A stretch of DNA of 64,000 nt from Noviherbaspirillum sp. L7-7A (GCF_019052805.1 NZ_JAHQRJ010000001.1:1798001-1862000), one strand, 5' to 3'; numbered from the stretch's first letter, positions 25,361-40,734 are shown. The notes: generated from the sequence alone by a model not told the origin. Numbers and translations are program-made.

Positions 25361-25447
25361 AGTGGCATAGGCAAACAGCACAACTAAGGGAATAAGAACG
25401 ACCAAGCAAAATATAGCCACTGCCGACCAAAGCATTTGTTTTTTCAT
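25343..25447 (-). CDS. possible 34-aa membrane peptide
   Basis: MKKQMLWSAVAIFCLVVLIP followed by more hydrophobic residues, one predicted helix with a basic start. It overlaps the end of the rightward membrane-protein gene by 18 bases, and no good ribosome-binding site is seen. Could be chance. Confidence 0.2.
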   Translation of the reverse strand: MKKQMLWSAVAIFCLVVLIPLVVLFAYATLSLAI

Positions 25448-25562
25448 TACAATTAGAGAAAGTTAAATGATTTTAAAATTGACTTTTAACTGTATTTTAA
25501 CATAGTCAAATCACAGCTTTGCATCTGGACTCTAACAAACACAACAGGGCCGGTAGTCCCCT

Positions 25563-26021
25563 TTAGGTGAGGTAGCCAAAATTATTGGTCCATGCTCCGA
25601 AAGTTAGTGACTCCTTACGAAAGGCTTCTGCCCACTGTTCTTCAAAAAACACAGGTACTGCAACCGTCAGATATGTGAGCGCAGGTAAGTCACCTACAGC
25701 ACGCAGATCAAGACGATCCCTGACCGAAAGGCCGTACGCTAACAACGCATTAGTTACTTCTTTTTCATCAGCACTGTTCAGCCCCACTAGGATCACTCTG
25801 GCCTCATAGCTCGGCCTTGGGTCGGCGGGAGTGCATATCGCTTCTACCGGCAAAGAGCCGCATTCGTAGATTCCAGAAGGACGCTCGTAACGGACACCCT
25901 TGACTATCAAAGTCGTGCTGTCATAGAGGGATAGCGGATCATTTTGAGAACTACCCCCACAGCCCGCTAAAAGCAATGCAAGTCCTACCAAAGCATAGAA
26001 CCGAAGTATAAACCGTACCAT
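25563..26021 (-). CDS. lipoprotein of unknown function, 152 aa
   Basis: Signal peptide with lipobox LLAGC (Cys about 21). The mature part has three further Cys (YECGSL, EAICTP among them), which could form a disulfide. No family recognised. Small lipoproteins are common extra genes on prophages, where some block superinfection; this role is inferred from location only. Confidence 0.7.
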   Translation of the reverse strand: MVRFILRFYALVGLALLLAGCGGSSQNDPLSLYDSTTLIVKGVRYERPSGIYECGSLPVEAICTPADPRPSYEARVILVGLNSADEKEVTNALLAYGLSVRDRLDLRAVGDLPALTYLTVAVPVFFEEQWAEAFRKESLTFGAWTNNFGYLT

Positions 26022-26239
26022 TGCTCGTCTTTCTATAAAGAATTATTGCTAATGTTACAGGAAAGACGGTAGGGCCTGGAGTGGATCTTGGGAGGTACTG
26101 CGGGTGGCACGGGGAAAAGCCTGCGCCTTATATGCGAGGTGGGCTTTCACATTTTTGCAATGAAATTATTTGTAATAACCGCAATTCGTTGTTATGAAGA
26201 GACAAAATAACCAACAAATACAGAAAAATGACTTGTGTT

Positions 26240-26259
26240 TACTGTATGGAAACACAGTT
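26240..26259 (+). promoter_or_regulatory. LexA (SOS) box-like operator
   Basis: TACTGTATGGAAACACAGTT contains CTGT-N8-ACAG with the exact spacing of the proteobacterial SOS box, and its left half TACTGTAT equals the E. coli consensus. It lies 27 bases upstream of the start at 26286. A TATAAT lies at 26276-26281. Confidence 0.6.
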
Positions 26260-26285
26260 TGATGCGATGAGGAAATATAATGTGA

Positions 26286-27206
26286 ATGTCACAACTCACT
26301 TATCACTTAATGAATACATCCTTCTCGAAAGACATTACCCCCATCGCGTTTAAATCGGCTGAACAGTTTCAGACGCGTCCCAATTACCAAGCTGCGCTGC
26401 GCTGTAATACGGAAGAGTTAGATCGGATCGTTGGTAAGTACGAATTATCAGAGAAGGAAAAACTACAGTGTGGACTGAACGGTTGTAATAACTGGCACTG
26501 GCACGGCTTCGTCATCAGAACCAAGGACGGTCAAGAGACAAACTGCGGGAAAGACTGCGGAAGCCGTGACTTCAAAGTCTCTTTTAAAGAGATAATCGCG
26601 GTGTATCGACGCGCTGAGGATGCCGCCTCGAAGAAAGACCGCCTCACTCAGATATTGGCAGACCGAGAGAGTCTCTTAGCCGAAGCGGAAAGAGTAACTG
26701 CAGATGTAAGAATTGCTAGCTCAAAGATTGAGCGCATTCGTGCAGAGATCAAGAAGGACGCAGTACTAGACCGTGCGTTCCAATCATGCATGAAGGTGGA
26801 TGGTCGGATTCAGGTCGAGGATGATGCAAGTAAGCGACTCAGGGAAGAGCTGGGATTGCCTGCCGGCAAAGCCGACTTGAGAACGATTGCAGTAATTCGG
26901 GGCGGAAATGCTCTTAGACAGTCTTCAATAATTCATTATCGGCTGTCGCGCTTCCTGGTCGAACCGCTAGCTGGAATGACAGCACAAAACCTTGATGCAC
27001 TAACCACTAAACAACTCGCTGCAGAATCTATGCGGTTCGGCAATCTGAAACAGCATCTAAGTGATGGGAGACAGTTTCTAACTGATGCTGCAGAGTTTAA
27101 TTCTGCCGCGAACATAGAGACTCTTTTGCTGCTCCAGGAGCTTATTCCGAAGAATGCAAGAACATCCAGGCTCTCAAGGATTTTTGAAAGACTGCCTCAG
27201 ATGTGA
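26286..27206 (+). CDS. Cys/His-cluster, coiled-coil island protein (306 aa)
   Basis: Residues about 60-95 hold a metal-site-like cluster: LQCGLNGCNNWHWHGF then TNCGKDCGSRDF (four Cys and two His). A coiled coil follows (about 105-165, TQILADRESLLAEAERVTAD) and a helical C-terminus. No family recognised. A start at 26310 is also possible, because the TATAAT at 26276 would place the transcript start near 26286. The upstream LexA-like box suggests induction by DNA damage. It ends 9 bases before the right arm repeat. Confidence 0.65.
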   Translation: MSQLTYHLMNTSFSKDITPIAFKSAEQFQTRPNYQAALRCNTEELDRIVGKYELSEKEKLQCGLNGCNNWHWHGFVIRTKDGQETNCGKDCGSRDFKVSFKEIIAVYRRAEDAASKKDRLTQILADRESLLAEAERVTADVRIASSKIERIRAEIKKDAVLDRAFQSCMKVDGRIQVEDDASKRLREELGLPAGKADLRTIAVIRGGNALRQSSIIHYRLSRFLVEPLAGMTAQNLDALTTKQLAAESMRFGNLKQHLSDGRQFLTDAAEFNSAANIETLLLLQELIPKNARTSRLSRIFERLPQM

Positions 27207-27215
27207 GGGTGGAAT

Positions 27216-27239
27216 GTGTGTGGTAAATGTGTGTGGTTA
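27216..27239 (+). repeat. 24-bp arm-type repeat, right copy
   Basis: Identical to 13336-13359 and in the same orientation, 49 bases inside the right attachment core. An inverted pair GTTAAGAA (27236-27243) / TTCTTAAC (27270-27277) overlaps it and is absent at the left end. Confidence 0.75.
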
Positions 27240-27288
27240 AGAACCATTTCCTATTGGCTAGGTCATTGATTCTTAACGACATTTGTAT

Positions 27289-27307
27289 CTTGGCGGAAAG
27301 GGTGGGA
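27289..27307. repeat. attR core within tRNA-Ser
   Basis: The 19-bp direct repeat shared with 13244-13262. It covers the tRNA 3' end, so the tRNA gene stays complete on this side. Confidence 0.88.
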
Positions 27308-27381
27308 TTCGAACCCACGGTACAGCATAACTGTACACTGGATTTCGAGTCCAGCGCATTCGACCACTCTGCCACCTTTCC
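27291..27381 (-). tRNA. tRNA-Ser (anticodon CGA)
   Basis: 91 bases with encoded CCA. Acceptor stem GGAAAGG pairs with CCTTTCC; anticodon arm CTGGA-CTCGAAA-TCCAG gives CGA; a long variable arm (GTACAGTTATGCTGTAC) is typical of tRNA-Ser; the T arm holds GGTTCGAATCC. It reads UCG codons. It serves as the attachment site of the element on its 3' side. Confidence 0.97.
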
Positions 27382-27483
27382 TGGTCTGATTCCTTGCGGC
27401 ACCGCAGTCCCGCAAGGCGCTGAATTATAGCAGAGGGTTTTCGAGAATTGGAATAGGGAAAATGCGCTTTATTTCAAAACGGT

Positions 27484-30235
<2,752 letters not shown>

Positions 30236-30263
30236 GGCGCGCTGCCTGAGATGCCGGAACGGT

Positions 30264-30896
30264 TCACTGCTCGAACACGTCCGCGCCTTTTGGCGGCGTG
30301 AAGCGGAACTGGCTGTCCGGCAGCGACGGATTCTTCTCGAACCGGGTGAAGCTCAGCAGCGACACCTGGCCGAAGGAGTCGCGCAGTTCCATCGCTACCG
30401 GCACGCCGTCACGCAGGCCGATGCCGATCTGGTCGAAGGTGGTGTCCTTGGCCTTGGGGATGGCCTGCAGCCATTCCATGCCGTCGCGTTCGCCGGCATC
30501 CTTGAGCGTGAAGTTCTTTTCCAGGTCATTGCTGCCAAACAGGATGGCCGCCGGCGACGAGCCGAGCGCATTGCCGAGCTTGCGCACGGTGACCTGGTTC
30601 AGGTCCTTGTCGTAGATGAAGAGCTTTTCGCCGTCGGCCTGCAACTGCTGCTCGTACGGCTTCTTGTAGATCCAGATGAATTTGCCCGGACGGGAAAACT
30701 CGAAGGTGCCGGTGGAGGTGTTGGACACCTTGGTGGCGCCGCCATCGTTCTTCACCAGGCGCTGGGTGAATTCACCGCGCGCTGTCCTGGTGCTGCTCAC
30801 AAAGGACCTGAACTGGTCCAGCGCGGCGGCCTGCGCCAGCGCCGGCAGAGCCAGCGCCAGGGCGAGCAAGGGTTTGATTCGGGCTTTGAAGGTCAA
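30264..30896 (-). CDS. lolA: outer membrane lipoprotein carrier protein
   Basis: 210 residues with a Sec signal peptide ([15 protein letters not shown]). The mature protein shows the LolA pattern: [38 protein letters not shown] and [11 protein letters not shown]. It carries lipoproteins across the periplasm from LolCDE to LolB. It lies 8 bases after ftsK. Confidence 0.95.
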   Translation of the reverse strand: MTFKARIKPLLALALALPALAQAAALDQFRSFVSSTRTARGEFTQRLVKNDGGATKVSNTSTGTFEFSRPGKFIWIYKKPYEQQLQADGEKLFIYDKDLNQVTVRKLGNALGSSPAAILFGSNDLEKNFTLKDAGERDGMEWLQAIPKAKDTTFDQIGIGLRDGVPVAMELRDSFGQVSLLSFTRFEKNPSLPDSQFRFTPPKGADVFEQ

Positions 30897-30904
30897 GTGC
30901 TGTC

Positions 30905-33232
30905 CTATTCTGCAGTATTGCCGGCCGGGACCAGGATGTCGCGGTTGCCGTTGGATTGCATGCTGGATACGACGCCGCTCTGTTCCATTTGTTCCAGCAG
31001 GCGGGCAGCGCGATTGTAACCAATTCGTAAGTGCCGTTGCACAAGCGAGATCGATGCCCGGCGGTTCTTCAGAACCACCTGAACTGCCTGGTCGTAGAGC
31101 GCATCGCTTTCGCCGCCGCCCTCGCCCGCCACCGCGCCGGCTTCGCCGCCTTCGTCGGCAACGCCGCCTTCCAGGATGCCTTCGATGTAGTTCGGCTCGC
31201 CCTGCTCCTTCAGGTGGTCGACCACCCGATGCACTTCCTCATCGGAGACGAAGGCGCCGTGCACACGCACTGGCAGGCCGGTGCCGGGCGGCATGTAGAG
31301 CATGTCGCCCATGCCCAGCAAGGCCTCCGCGCCCATCTGGTCAAGGATGGTGCGGGAGTCGATCTTGCTGCTGACCTGGAACGCGATGCGGGTCGGGATA
31401 TTGGCCTTGATCAGGCCGGTGATCACGTCCACCGATGGCCGCTGGGTTGCCAGGATCAGGTGGATGCCGGCGGCGCGCGCCTTCTGCGCAATGCGGGCGA
31501 TCAGTTCCTCGATCTTCTTGCCAACCACCATCATCAGGTCGGCCAGTTCGTCGATGATGATGACGATGGTGGGCAGCTTCTCCAGCGGCTCCGGCGCATC
31601 CGGCGTCAGGGAGAACGGATTCGGTATCTTCTGCTCGCTCTTTTCGGCATCGGCGATCTTCTGGTTGTAGCCGGCCAGGTTGCGCACGCCCAGCTTGGAC
31701 ATCAGCTTGTAGCGGCGCTCCATTTCATTGACGGCCCAATTCAGCGCATGGCCGGCCTGCTTCATGTCGGTCACCACCGGCGCCAGCAGATGCGGAATGC
31801 CTTCATAGATCGACAGTTCCAGCATCTTGGGATCGATCAGGATCAGCCGCACCTGCTTGGGGTCGGCCTTGTAGAGCAGCGACAGGATGGTTGCATTGAT
31901 GCCAACCGACTTGCCCGAGCCGGTGGTGCCGGCCACCAGCAGGTGCGGCATCTTGGCCAGGTCGGCGACGACCGGATGGCCGGCGATATCCTTGCCCAGC
32001 GCCACCGTCAGGCTGGAGACGCCGTCGTTATAGACCTTGGAGCCCAGGATCTCGGTCAGGCGCACGATCTGCCGTTTCGGATTCGGCAGCTCCAGGCCCA
32101 TGTAGTTCTTGCCGGGTATGGTTTCCACCACGCGGATCGAGGTCAGCGACAGCGCCCGCGCCAGGTCGCGCGCCAGGTTGACGATCTGGCTGCCCTTGAC
32201 GCCGGTGGCGGGTTCGATCTCGTAGCGGGTAATCACCGGACCCGGATAGGCCGCCACCACCTTCACATCGACGCCGAAGTCCGACAGCTTCTTCTCGATC
32301 AGGCGGCTGGTGAATTCCAGGGTTTCGACGCTCACCGTTTCCTGCGCCGGCGGCGCATCGTCCAGCAGCGACAGCGGCGGCAGGTTGGTGTCGCGATTGT
32401 CGACGCCGAACAGGCTGGCCTGACGTTCCTTGTGGACCACGCGTTCCGCCTTGGGCACGGTAACGATCTGCGGCTCGATGCGCACCGGCGGCGCCTCCAC
32501 GATCTTGGCGCGTTCCTGCACCACCGCCACGTCGCGCTTGACGGCGGCGACCTGGCCCAGCTTGCGGTCGACATGGGCCGCATACAGTTTCTGCACCGAC
32601 ATCACCGAATTTTCCAGCAAGCCGCCGATACGCTCGGCCAGCGTCAGCCAGGACACCTGGAAGAACAGCGAAAAGCCCAGGCCGAACAGCAGCACCAGCA
32701 GCAGCGTGGCGCCGGTGAAGCCGAGCGCATTCTGGGCGCTGCCGCCGATCAGGGCGCCCAGCACGCCGCCCGGCGCCCGCGGCAACGCGACTTTCAGGCT
32801 GTACATGCGCACATTTTCAAGGCCGACGCTGCCGGCCAGCATCATCACGAAACCGATCGCGCGGATGATCTTTTCCTGCCGATAGATGGCTTCCGGCTCC
32901 TCGATGCCGCCGTCGGCCAGACGGCGGTAGCCGATCCAGACTGCCTTGAACAGCAGCACGCAGAACCACCAGGCCGACAGGCCGAAAATGAACAGCGCCA
33001 GGTCGGCGATATAGGCGCCGATGCGACCGCCCCAGTTATGCAGCCGGGGCACCATGCTGGCATGCGACCAGCCCGGATCGGCCTTGGCATAGGTCAGCAG
33101 GATCAGCACCAGGTAAGTGGTCAGCACCGTCAGCACCAGCCACTTCGCTTCCGACAGCAGGCGCACCAGACGGCTGGGCAACTGCGGCTGCGGACTGGTG
33201 TCGCGGGTATAGGTTTGGCTCGTTCTTGTCAT
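30905..33232 (-). CDS. ftsK: DNA translocase FtsK
   Basis: 775 residues from the ATG at 33232; a longer frame to 33448 runs through the divergent promoter region and is rejected. Four N-terminal membrane helices lie before residue 200. After a linker (about 210-300) comes the motor, with Walker A GTTGSGKS at 435-442 and Walker [14 protein letters not shown]. The C-terminal gamma winged helix is present ([20 protein letters not shown]). It pumps DNA toward dif at the septum and activates XerCD. It is divergent from trxB. Confidence 0.96.
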   Translation of the reverse strand: MTRTSQTYTRDTSPQPQLPSRLVRLLSEAKWLVLTVLTTYLVLILLTYAKADPGWSHASMVPRLHNWGGRIGAYIADLALFIFGLSAWWFCVLLFKAVWIGYRRLADGGIEEPEAIYRQEKIIRAIGFVMMLAGSVGLENVRMYSLKVALPRAPGGVLGALIGGSAQNALGFTGATLLLVLLFGLGFSLFFQVSWLTLAERIGGLLENSVMSVQKLYAAHVDRKLGQVAAVKRDVAVVQERAKIVEAPPVRIEPQIVTVPKAERVVHKERQASLFGVDNRDTNLPPLSLLDDAPPAQETVSVETLEFTSRLIEKKLSDFGVDVKVVAAYPGPVITRYEIEPATGVKGSQIVNLARDLARALSLTSIRVVETIPGKNYMGLELPNPKRQIVRLTEILGSKVYNDGVSSLTVALGKDIAGHPVVADLAKMPHLLVAGTTGSGKSVGINATILSLLYKADPKQVRLILIDPKMLELSIYEGIPHLLAPVVTDMKQAGHALNWAVNEMERRYKLMSKLGVRNLAGYNQKIADAEKSEQKIPNPFSLTPDAPEPLEKLPTIVIIIDELADLMMVVGKKIEELIARIAQKARAAGIHLILATQRPSVDVITGLIKANIPTRIAFQVSSKIDSRTILDQMGAEALLGMGDMLYMPPGTGLPVRVHGAFVSDEEVHRVVDHLKEQGEPNYIEGILEGGVADEGGEAGAVAGEGGGESDALYDQAVQVVLKNRRASISLVQRHLRIGYNRAARLLEQMEQSGVVSSMQSNGNRDILVPAGNTAE

Positions 33233-33370
33233 AAATCGGAGGCGTGCAACAAGCGGCGTGGCGTTGCTTCTTGGAATGTTCCTGGGGATCAAGCCGGACT
33301 GGAGGAAGGCTTGGTCTATAATCTTAACCATTTTCAGGCTGCAACACTGTACGAAATCCGCACTGGTTGA

Positions 33371-34435
<1,065 letters not shown>

Positions 34436-34463
34436 TCATCGTCATTGATCGGATGAAGCAGTC

Positions 34464-35105
34464 ATGGCGGGCATCAAGGACTTTGCGGCGCTGCAGTCGC
34501 TGCGCGACCGGCTGAAGCAGCAGGAGGAAGCGCGTGCGCTGGCCGAGGCCAGGCGGCGGGAGGAAGAGGCGCTGGCGCAGCGCGAGGCCAACCTGTTCCG
34601 TCACAGCATCGGCCAGGTGGCGCCGCTGCGCGCCAGCGAGAAGGCGCCGCACGCCCCGCCGCTGCCCGAGCCGGTGGCGCGCCACCATCTGGCCGACGAG
34701 CAGGCAGCGCTGGCGCAGTCGCTGTCGGATGAATTCAGTGTCGAATCGCTGCTGGAAACCGACGAGGGACTCAGCTATGCCCGTACCGGCATCGGCCAGG
34801 AAGTGGTGCGCAAGCTGCGGCGCGGCCACTGGGTCACGCAAAGCCAGCTCGACCTGCATGGCATGCGCACCGACGAAGCGCGTGAGGCGCTGGCGGAGTT
34901 TCTGCGGCTTGCCACCCGCCGCGGACTGCGCTGCGTGCGGGTGATCCATGGCAAGGGCTTGGGTTCAGTCAACCGCGAACCGGTGCTGAAGAAGAAGGTG
35001 CGGAACTGGCTGGTGCAAAAGGAGGAGGTGCTGGCTTTTTGCCAGGCGCGTGCCGCCGACGGCGGCGCTGGCGCGGTGATGGTGCTGCTGAAGGCCCAGA
35101 GCTAG
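34464..35105 (+). CDS. Smr-domain protein
   Basis: 213 residues. An Arg/Glu-rich coiled N-terminus (about 5-50) is followed by a C-terminal Smr domain with LDLHGMRTDEAREALAEFL and VIHGKGLGSVNREPVLKKKV. The LDxH and HGxG signatures are intact, so nicking or nuclease activity is possible. It lies 28 bases after trxB and may be co-transcribed. It resembles the stand-alone SmrA/SmrB type, not MutS2. Confidence 0.88.
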   Translation: MAGIKDFAALQSLRDRLKQQEEARALAEARRREEEALAQREANLFRHSIGQVAPLRASEKAPHAPPLPEPVARHHLADEQAALAQSLSDEFSVESLLETDEGLSYARTGIGQEVVRKLRRGHWVTQSQLDLHGMRTDEAREALAEFLRLATRRGLRCVRVIHGKGLGSVNREPVLKKKVRNWLVQKEEVLAFCQARAADGGAGAVMVLLKAQS

Positions 35106-35171
35106 CCGGTCTTCAGCAGAACCTGCGCAGGCGGCGGGCGCCGCCTGCGACAGTTACCATGACATTTACCG

Positions 35172-35603
<432 letters not shown>

Positions 35604-35685
35604 TCATTGCGATAACCGGCCGGGAGTATAGCCGACGCCCTGCAATTTTCTCCGATAAATAAGTCCTGCGGCGCAACTGACGCGC

Positions 35686-37740
35686 TTATTGTTCGGGAAT
35701 ATTTTTCAAATCCGCCATCCACACCGAGGCTTCGGAGTCGCTCGGCGCACGCCAGTCGCCGCGCGGCGACAGCGATCCGCCCGAGCCAACCTTGGGTCCG
35801 TTCGGGATGCAGGACCGCTTGAACTGGCTGGTCTTGAAGAAGCGATACAGGAAAATACCGAGGTTTTTCTTGATTTCAGCCAGGGTGTACTGGTTGCGCG
35901 CCACATGCGGCCCTTCCGGCCAGCTTCCCGCATCACGGTCGCCCCAGGCCGACAGCGCCAGGAAGGCAACCTTGGTAGGAGTGAGGCCGAAGCGCAGGGT
36001 GTAGTAGAGATTGAAATCCTGCAGCTCATAGGGGCCGATCACGTTTTCGGTTTTCTGGTCGGGCACGTCGGCTGACTTGCCGGGCACGAGTTCCGGGCTG
36101 ATGTCGGTTTCCAGCACCTTGATCAGCACATCGGAACCGGAGGCGCCGATCTGGTGGGTTTCCGCTACCCAGCGCACCAGATGGACGATCAGCGTCTTGG
36201 GCACGCTGGCATTGACGTTGTAGTGCGACATGTGGTCGCCGACGCCATAGGTGCACCAGCCGAGCGCCAGTTCGCTCAGGTCGCCGGTACCCAGCACGAT
36301 GCCGTTGTGGAAATTGGCCAGGCGGAACAGGTGGCTGGTGCGCTCGCCCGCCTGCACATTCTCGAAGGTGACGTCATAGTCTTCCTGGCCTTCTGCATAC
36401 GGATGGCCGATATCCTTCAGCATCTGCAGGCAGCTTGGCCGGATGTCGATCTCGCTGGCCGAACAGCCGACCACTTCCATCAGCTTTCTGGCCTGTTCCA
36501 GGGTGCGGCCGCTGGTGGCGAAGCCCGGCATGGTCACGCCCAGGATATTGGTGCGAGGCAAGCCCAGCCTGTCCATCGCCTTGGCGCAGACCAGGAGCGC
36601 ATGGGTGGAATCAAGGCCGCCCGAGACGCCGATCACCACCTTCCTGATGCCGGAAGCCGACAGCCGCTGCACCAGCGCCTGTACCTGGATGTTGTAGACC
36701 TCCATGCAGCGTTCGTCGCGCAAGCGGTGGTCCGAGGGCACGTAGGGGAAGCGCTCGACATGCCGCTCCAGTTTCAGCGTCCCGGACACGGGCACATTGA
36801 CTTCGAAGGAAATCGTGCGGAATTCGGCTATCTGTTCGCGATGGCGACGGGCGCTGTCGCCAAAGGTTGTCACGTGCATGCGCTCGCGCGATAGCCGCTC
36901 CAGGTCGACATCAGCGCAAATCAGGTGCGACGCATCGGAAAACCGCTCCGATTGCGCCAGCAGTTCACCGTTCTCGTAGATCAGCGCCTGGCCATCCCAG
37001 CCCATGTCGGTCGAGGATTCGCCGCGTCCGGCCGACGAATACAGATAGGCCGACAGGCAGCGCGCCGATTGCTGGCCAACCAGCTGATGGCGGTAGCGCG
37101 ACTTGCCGACCACGATATTGGATGCCGACAGGTTCACCAGCACGGTGGCGCCGGCCAGTGCGGCATAGGACGACGGCGGAATCGGCGTCCACAGGTCTTC
37201 GCAGATCTCCACGTGGAAGCGCAGGAGCGGCATGTTGGCCACTTCGAACAGCAGGGTCGCGCCGAACGGCACGTTCTGGCCGAGCAGCTCGATCTGGTCG
37301 CTGATGGCGGCATCGGCCTCGCTGAACTGCCGGGCTTCGTAAAACTCGCCGTAGTTGGGCAGATAGGTCTTGGGCACTACACCCTGTATCCGGCCGCCGG
37401 CCACCACTGCGGCGCAATTGAACAGCATATGGTCGACCTGCAGCGGCAGGCCGACCACCAGCGCCGCCGGCAACGTCCTGGACGCCTCGACGATGCCTGC
37501 CAGCGCCGTCTTGCAGGCATCCAGCAACGCGCGCTGATGGAACAGGTCGTCACAGGTATAGGCCGACAAGCCCAGTTCCGGAAAGGCGATCAGTACCGCG
37601 CCGCGATTGGCCGCTTCGGTTGCCAGCGCAATGGTTTCCTTCGCATTGAATGCCGGATCGGCGACGCGGCAATAGGGGATGGCGACCGATACGCGGGCAA
37701 AATCGTGGGAGTAAAGGTTGAAGAATTCCTTGTTATTCAT
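35686..37740 (-). CDS. nadE: glutamine-dependent NAD+ synthetase
   Basis: 684 residues. The N-terminal nitrilase-type glutaminase domain has the triad Glu55 ([11 protein letters not shown]), Lys124 ([12 protein letters not shown]) and Cys180 ([10 protein letters not shown]). The C-terminal synthetase has the P-loop [12 protein letters not shown]. It makes NAD+ from deamido-NAD+, ATP and glutamine. Size matches the long two-domain form. It precedes glnB on the same strand by about 175 bases. Confidence 0.95.
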   Translation of the reverse strand: MNNKEFFNLYSHDFARVSVAIPYCRVADPAFNAKETIALATEAANRGAVLIAFPELGLSAYTCDDLFHQRALLDACKTALAGIVEASRTLPAALVVGLPLQVDHMLFNCAAVVAGGRIQGVVPKTYLPNYGEFYEARQFSEADAAISDQIELLGQNVPFGATLLFEVANMPLLRFHVEICEDLWTPIPPSSYAALAGATVLVNLSASNIVVGKSRYRHQLVGQQSARCLSAYLYSSAGRGESSTDMGWDGQALIYENGELLAQSERFSDASHLICADVDLERLSRERMHVTTFGDSARRHREQIAEFRTISFEVNVPVSGTLKLERHVERFPYVPSDHRLRDERCMEVYNIQVQALVQRLSASGIRKVVIGVSGGLDSTHALLVCAKAMDRLGLPRTNILGVTMPGFATSGRTLEQARKLMEVVGCSASEIDIRPSCLQMLKDIGHPYAEGQEDYDVTFENVQAGERTSHLFRLANFHNGIVLGTGDLSELALGWCTYGVGDHMSHYNVNASVPKTLIVHLVRWVAETHQIGASGSDVLIKVLETDISPELVPGKSADVPDQKTENVIGPYELQDFNLYYTLRFGLTPTKVAFLALSAWGDRDAGSWPEGPHVARNQYTLAEIKKNLGIFLYRFFKTSQFKRSCIPNGPKVGSGGSLSPRGDWRAPSDSEASVWMADLKNIPEQ

Positions 37741-38035
37741 GTGCTCTGCCTTGGAATGCCCATTGGGCGGTTAATGACATGCTCGGTTCTGAGGTACTTG
37801 CAAGCAGCTCCTGCCAGAAACGGATTGGACCGGGAAGCGCGCCATGCATTCCCGCCGCTGCCGCCCTATGCCTGGCCGCGCAAACGCAGCGGCGGTTTTT
37901 GCGTAGAATGGGCTGCTCGCACCGGGCCTGTGCCTTGCCCTCTGGCGGCTTCCCGGCAACGCACGCTTTCTGGCGAAGCCGGGATACGAACGCACTGGTC
38001 GGCGCCCTGGCGGTTCTTCCAACAACGATGCTTGA

Positions 38036-39199
38036 ATGAGGCTGACCCTGAATTATCGCACGCGCATTATTGCTTCCATGGCCGAGGTCGGCCAGGTGCA
38101 ATGGACTTCCCTGCTGTCGCTTCAGGCAGACGCCAACCCGTTCCTGTCCTATGACTTTCTCGATGCGCTGCATGCATCAGGCAGCGCATCGAGAAAGTCC
38201 GGCTGGCAGCCCCAATTCCTTACGCTGTGGCAGGACGACACGCTCGCGGCGGCCATGCCGCTCTATGTGAAAAGCCATTCCTACGGCGAATATGTATTCG
38301 ACTGGGCCTGGGCAGACGCCTACCGGCGCAATGGCCTGGAGTACTACCCCAAGCTGCTGTCGGCGATTCCATTCACGCCGGTCACCGGCGGCCGGCTGCT
38401 GGCGCGGGACGGGACGGCGAGGTCGGCGCTGGTCAAGGCGTTGCTGGGCCTGCAGCAGCAGGCTGACGTGTCGTCCACCCATGTGCTGTATCCGCCGCCG
38501 CAGCAGGCCGAAGCGCTGGAGCGGGCTGGTTTTCTGCTGCGCAATGGCGTGCAGTTTCACTGGCTGAATGATGGCTACCGGGATTTCGAACAGTTCCTGT
38601 CCACGCTGGAACAGAAAAAACGCAAGAATATCCGCGCCGAGCGGCGCAAGGTGCGGGACGCCGGCATTACCTTCCGGCGCCTGGAAGGCGCCCGGATTGG
38701 CGAAGCCGACTGGCGCTTCTTCAAGCGCTGCTACGACCATACCTATGCGGCGCATTATTCGTCGCCCTACCTGAATCTCGACTTCTTCCTGCGCATTGGC
38801 GCATCGATGCCGGACAACCTTCTGCTGGTAATTGCCGAGCGCGACGGCAAGCCGATTGCCTCATCGCTGGTGGTGCATGACAGCCAGACCCTGTACGGCC
38901 GCTACTGGGGCGCGCTGGAGCAGCATGCCTGCCTGCATTTCGAAACCGCTTATTACCAGCCGCTGGAATTCTGCATCGAGCGCGGCCTGGCCGCTTTCGA
39001 AGGCGGCGCCCAGGGAGAGCACAAGATGGCGCGCGGCTTCCTGCCGCAGAAGACCTGGTCGGCGCACTGGCTGGCGCATCCGGCGTTCAGCGACGCGGTG
39101 GAGCGTTTCCTGGAGCAGGAAAGCGGCGGGATTGCGGCTTATATGGATGAGCTCGACGAGCGTAATCCGTTCAGGAAGGCGCGGGGGGCGCACGGCTAG
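38036..39199 (+). CDS. GNAT/FemAB-like protein (DUF482, peptidogalycan biosynthesis type)
   Basis: 387 residues. Motifs of the DUF482 group: NPFLSYDFLDALHASG near the N-terminus, YVFDWAWADAYRRNG, LEQKKRKNIRAERRKV and YWGALEQHACLHFETAYYQ. The fold is a GNAT/FemAB-type acyltransferase; the physiological substrate is unknown. Monocistronic, divergent from nadE, with 295 bases between in which no gene is seen. Confidence 0.88.
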   Translation: MRLTLNYRTRIIASMAEVGQVQWTSLLSLQADANPFLSYDFLDALHASGSASRKSGWQPQFLTLWQDDTLAAAMPLYVKSHSYGEYVFDWAWADAYRRNGLEYYPKLLSAIPFTPVTGGRLLARDGTARSALVKALLGLQQQADVSSTHVLYPPPQQAEALERAGFLLRNGVQFHWLNDGYRDFEQFLSTLEQKKRKNIRAERRKVRDAGITFRRLEGARIGEADWRFFKRCYDHTYAAHYSSPYLNLDFFLRIGASMPDNLLLVIAERDGKPIASSLVVHDSQTLYGRYWGALEQHACLHFETAYYQPLEFCIERGLAAFEGGAQGEHKMARGFLPQKTWSAHWLAHPAFSDAVERFLEQESGGIAAYMDELDERNPFRKARGAHG

Positions 39200-39287
39200 C
39201 GAGCGGCAGGCGTCGGGCGCTTTTGCAATCGATCAGGGGATTCAGGCTTGCATCGCAAGATTGGAAATCCTTGTTTAACGACCATCG

Positions 39288-39316
39288 GTGCAATGCCCTT
39301 CGGGGTATTACACCCT
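39288..39316. repeat. palindromic repeat flanking the IS, left copy
   Basis: GTGCAATGCCC-TTC-GGGG and a pairing second arm ending ATTACACCCT. It is the reverse complement of 40593-40620 with a few mismatches. Looks like a REP-type extragenic palindrome used as an insertion target. Confidence 0.6.
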
Positions 39317-39356
39317 TGTATTATTCCGTCAGTTCGGTTGTGTAGTAATTCCGCTG

Positions 39357-39510
39357 GTCTTGCATGGCAAGACCCGGGATCGTTGTAGCAGTTCTTCAGG
39401 GGCACCTGAAGAACGGGCGGCTGGATGCCGATTGCACCCTTAGGACGCGATCCAGTGTCGTAGATTCTTGCAGCAGCCGCCCACCCTCGCAAAAAAGATC
39501 GGACAGTATC
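39357..39510 (+). ncRNA. candidate bridge RNA of the IS110 element
   Basis: Stems in the leader: GTCTTGC-ATG-GCAAGAC (39357-39373); GTTCTTCAGG-GGCA-CCTGAAGAAC (39391-39414, perfect 10 bp); GGGCGGCTG (39415-39423) with CAGCCGCCC (39474-39482) enclosing a large internal loop; AAAGAT / ATCTTT after 39490. The enclosed loop carries ATTGCACCCT (39431-39440), nearly the same as the flanking target ATTACACCCT (39307-39316). IS110 elements encode such RNAs in this position to choose donor and target. Confidence 0.5.
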
Positions 39511-39549
39511 TTTGGCCCGGCTTGCCGGCAGCCCGCATTGACAAGGTAG

Positions 39550-40533
<984 letters not shown>

Positions 40534-40592
40534 CGGGCATAACAGTATCTACGAAATCCAGCCCCGGACACTCGGAAAATCGGCTACCTCGT

Positions 40593-40620
40593 AGGGTGCA
40601 ATACCCGAAGGGCATTGCAC
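40593..40620. repeat. palindromic repeat flanking the IS, right copy
   Basis: AGGGTGCAATACCCGAAGGG followed by CATTGCAC. Inverted relative to 39288-39316, as in paired extragenic palindromes. Confidence 0.6.
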
Positions 40621-40695
40621 TATCGCCGCAAACCGGAATGGTAATGGCGGCGATGTTCCTTGATCGACGCAAGTTCGACCACAACGCCATCCAAT

Positions 40696-40734
40696 AAAGA
40701 ACGGGCGCGCCGTCCTCTCCGGATCGGCGCGCCC
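40696..40734 (-). terminator. ppa terminator
   Basis: On the minus strand GGGCGCGCCG-(12 nt)-CGGCGCGCCC is followed by GTTCTTTATT. It lies just after the ppa stop. Confidence 0.75.

Larger units (their letters stand above)
13244..27307. mobile_element. integrative element in tRNA-Ser(CGA), phage-satellite-like
   Basis: Bounded by identical 19-bp direct repeats (13244-13262 and 27289-27307) that contain the last 17 bases of tRNA-Ser. The tyrosine integrase gene starts 118 bases inside the left repeat. A 24-bp direct repeat occurs just inside both ends. Gene content is mostly unknown small proteins plus integrase, resolvase, a T7 gp14-like protein, sugar-modification-type membrane proteins and a lipoprotein. 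Base composition is lower in GC than the host on both sides, most strongly at 22.2-25.4 kb. No capsid, portal, tail or terminase gene is recognised. Confidence 0.88.

Noticed and set aside
37741-38035. Small gene between nadE and the FemAB-like gene
   Set aside because: Open frames there overlap both promoters and have no ribosome-binding site or family features.
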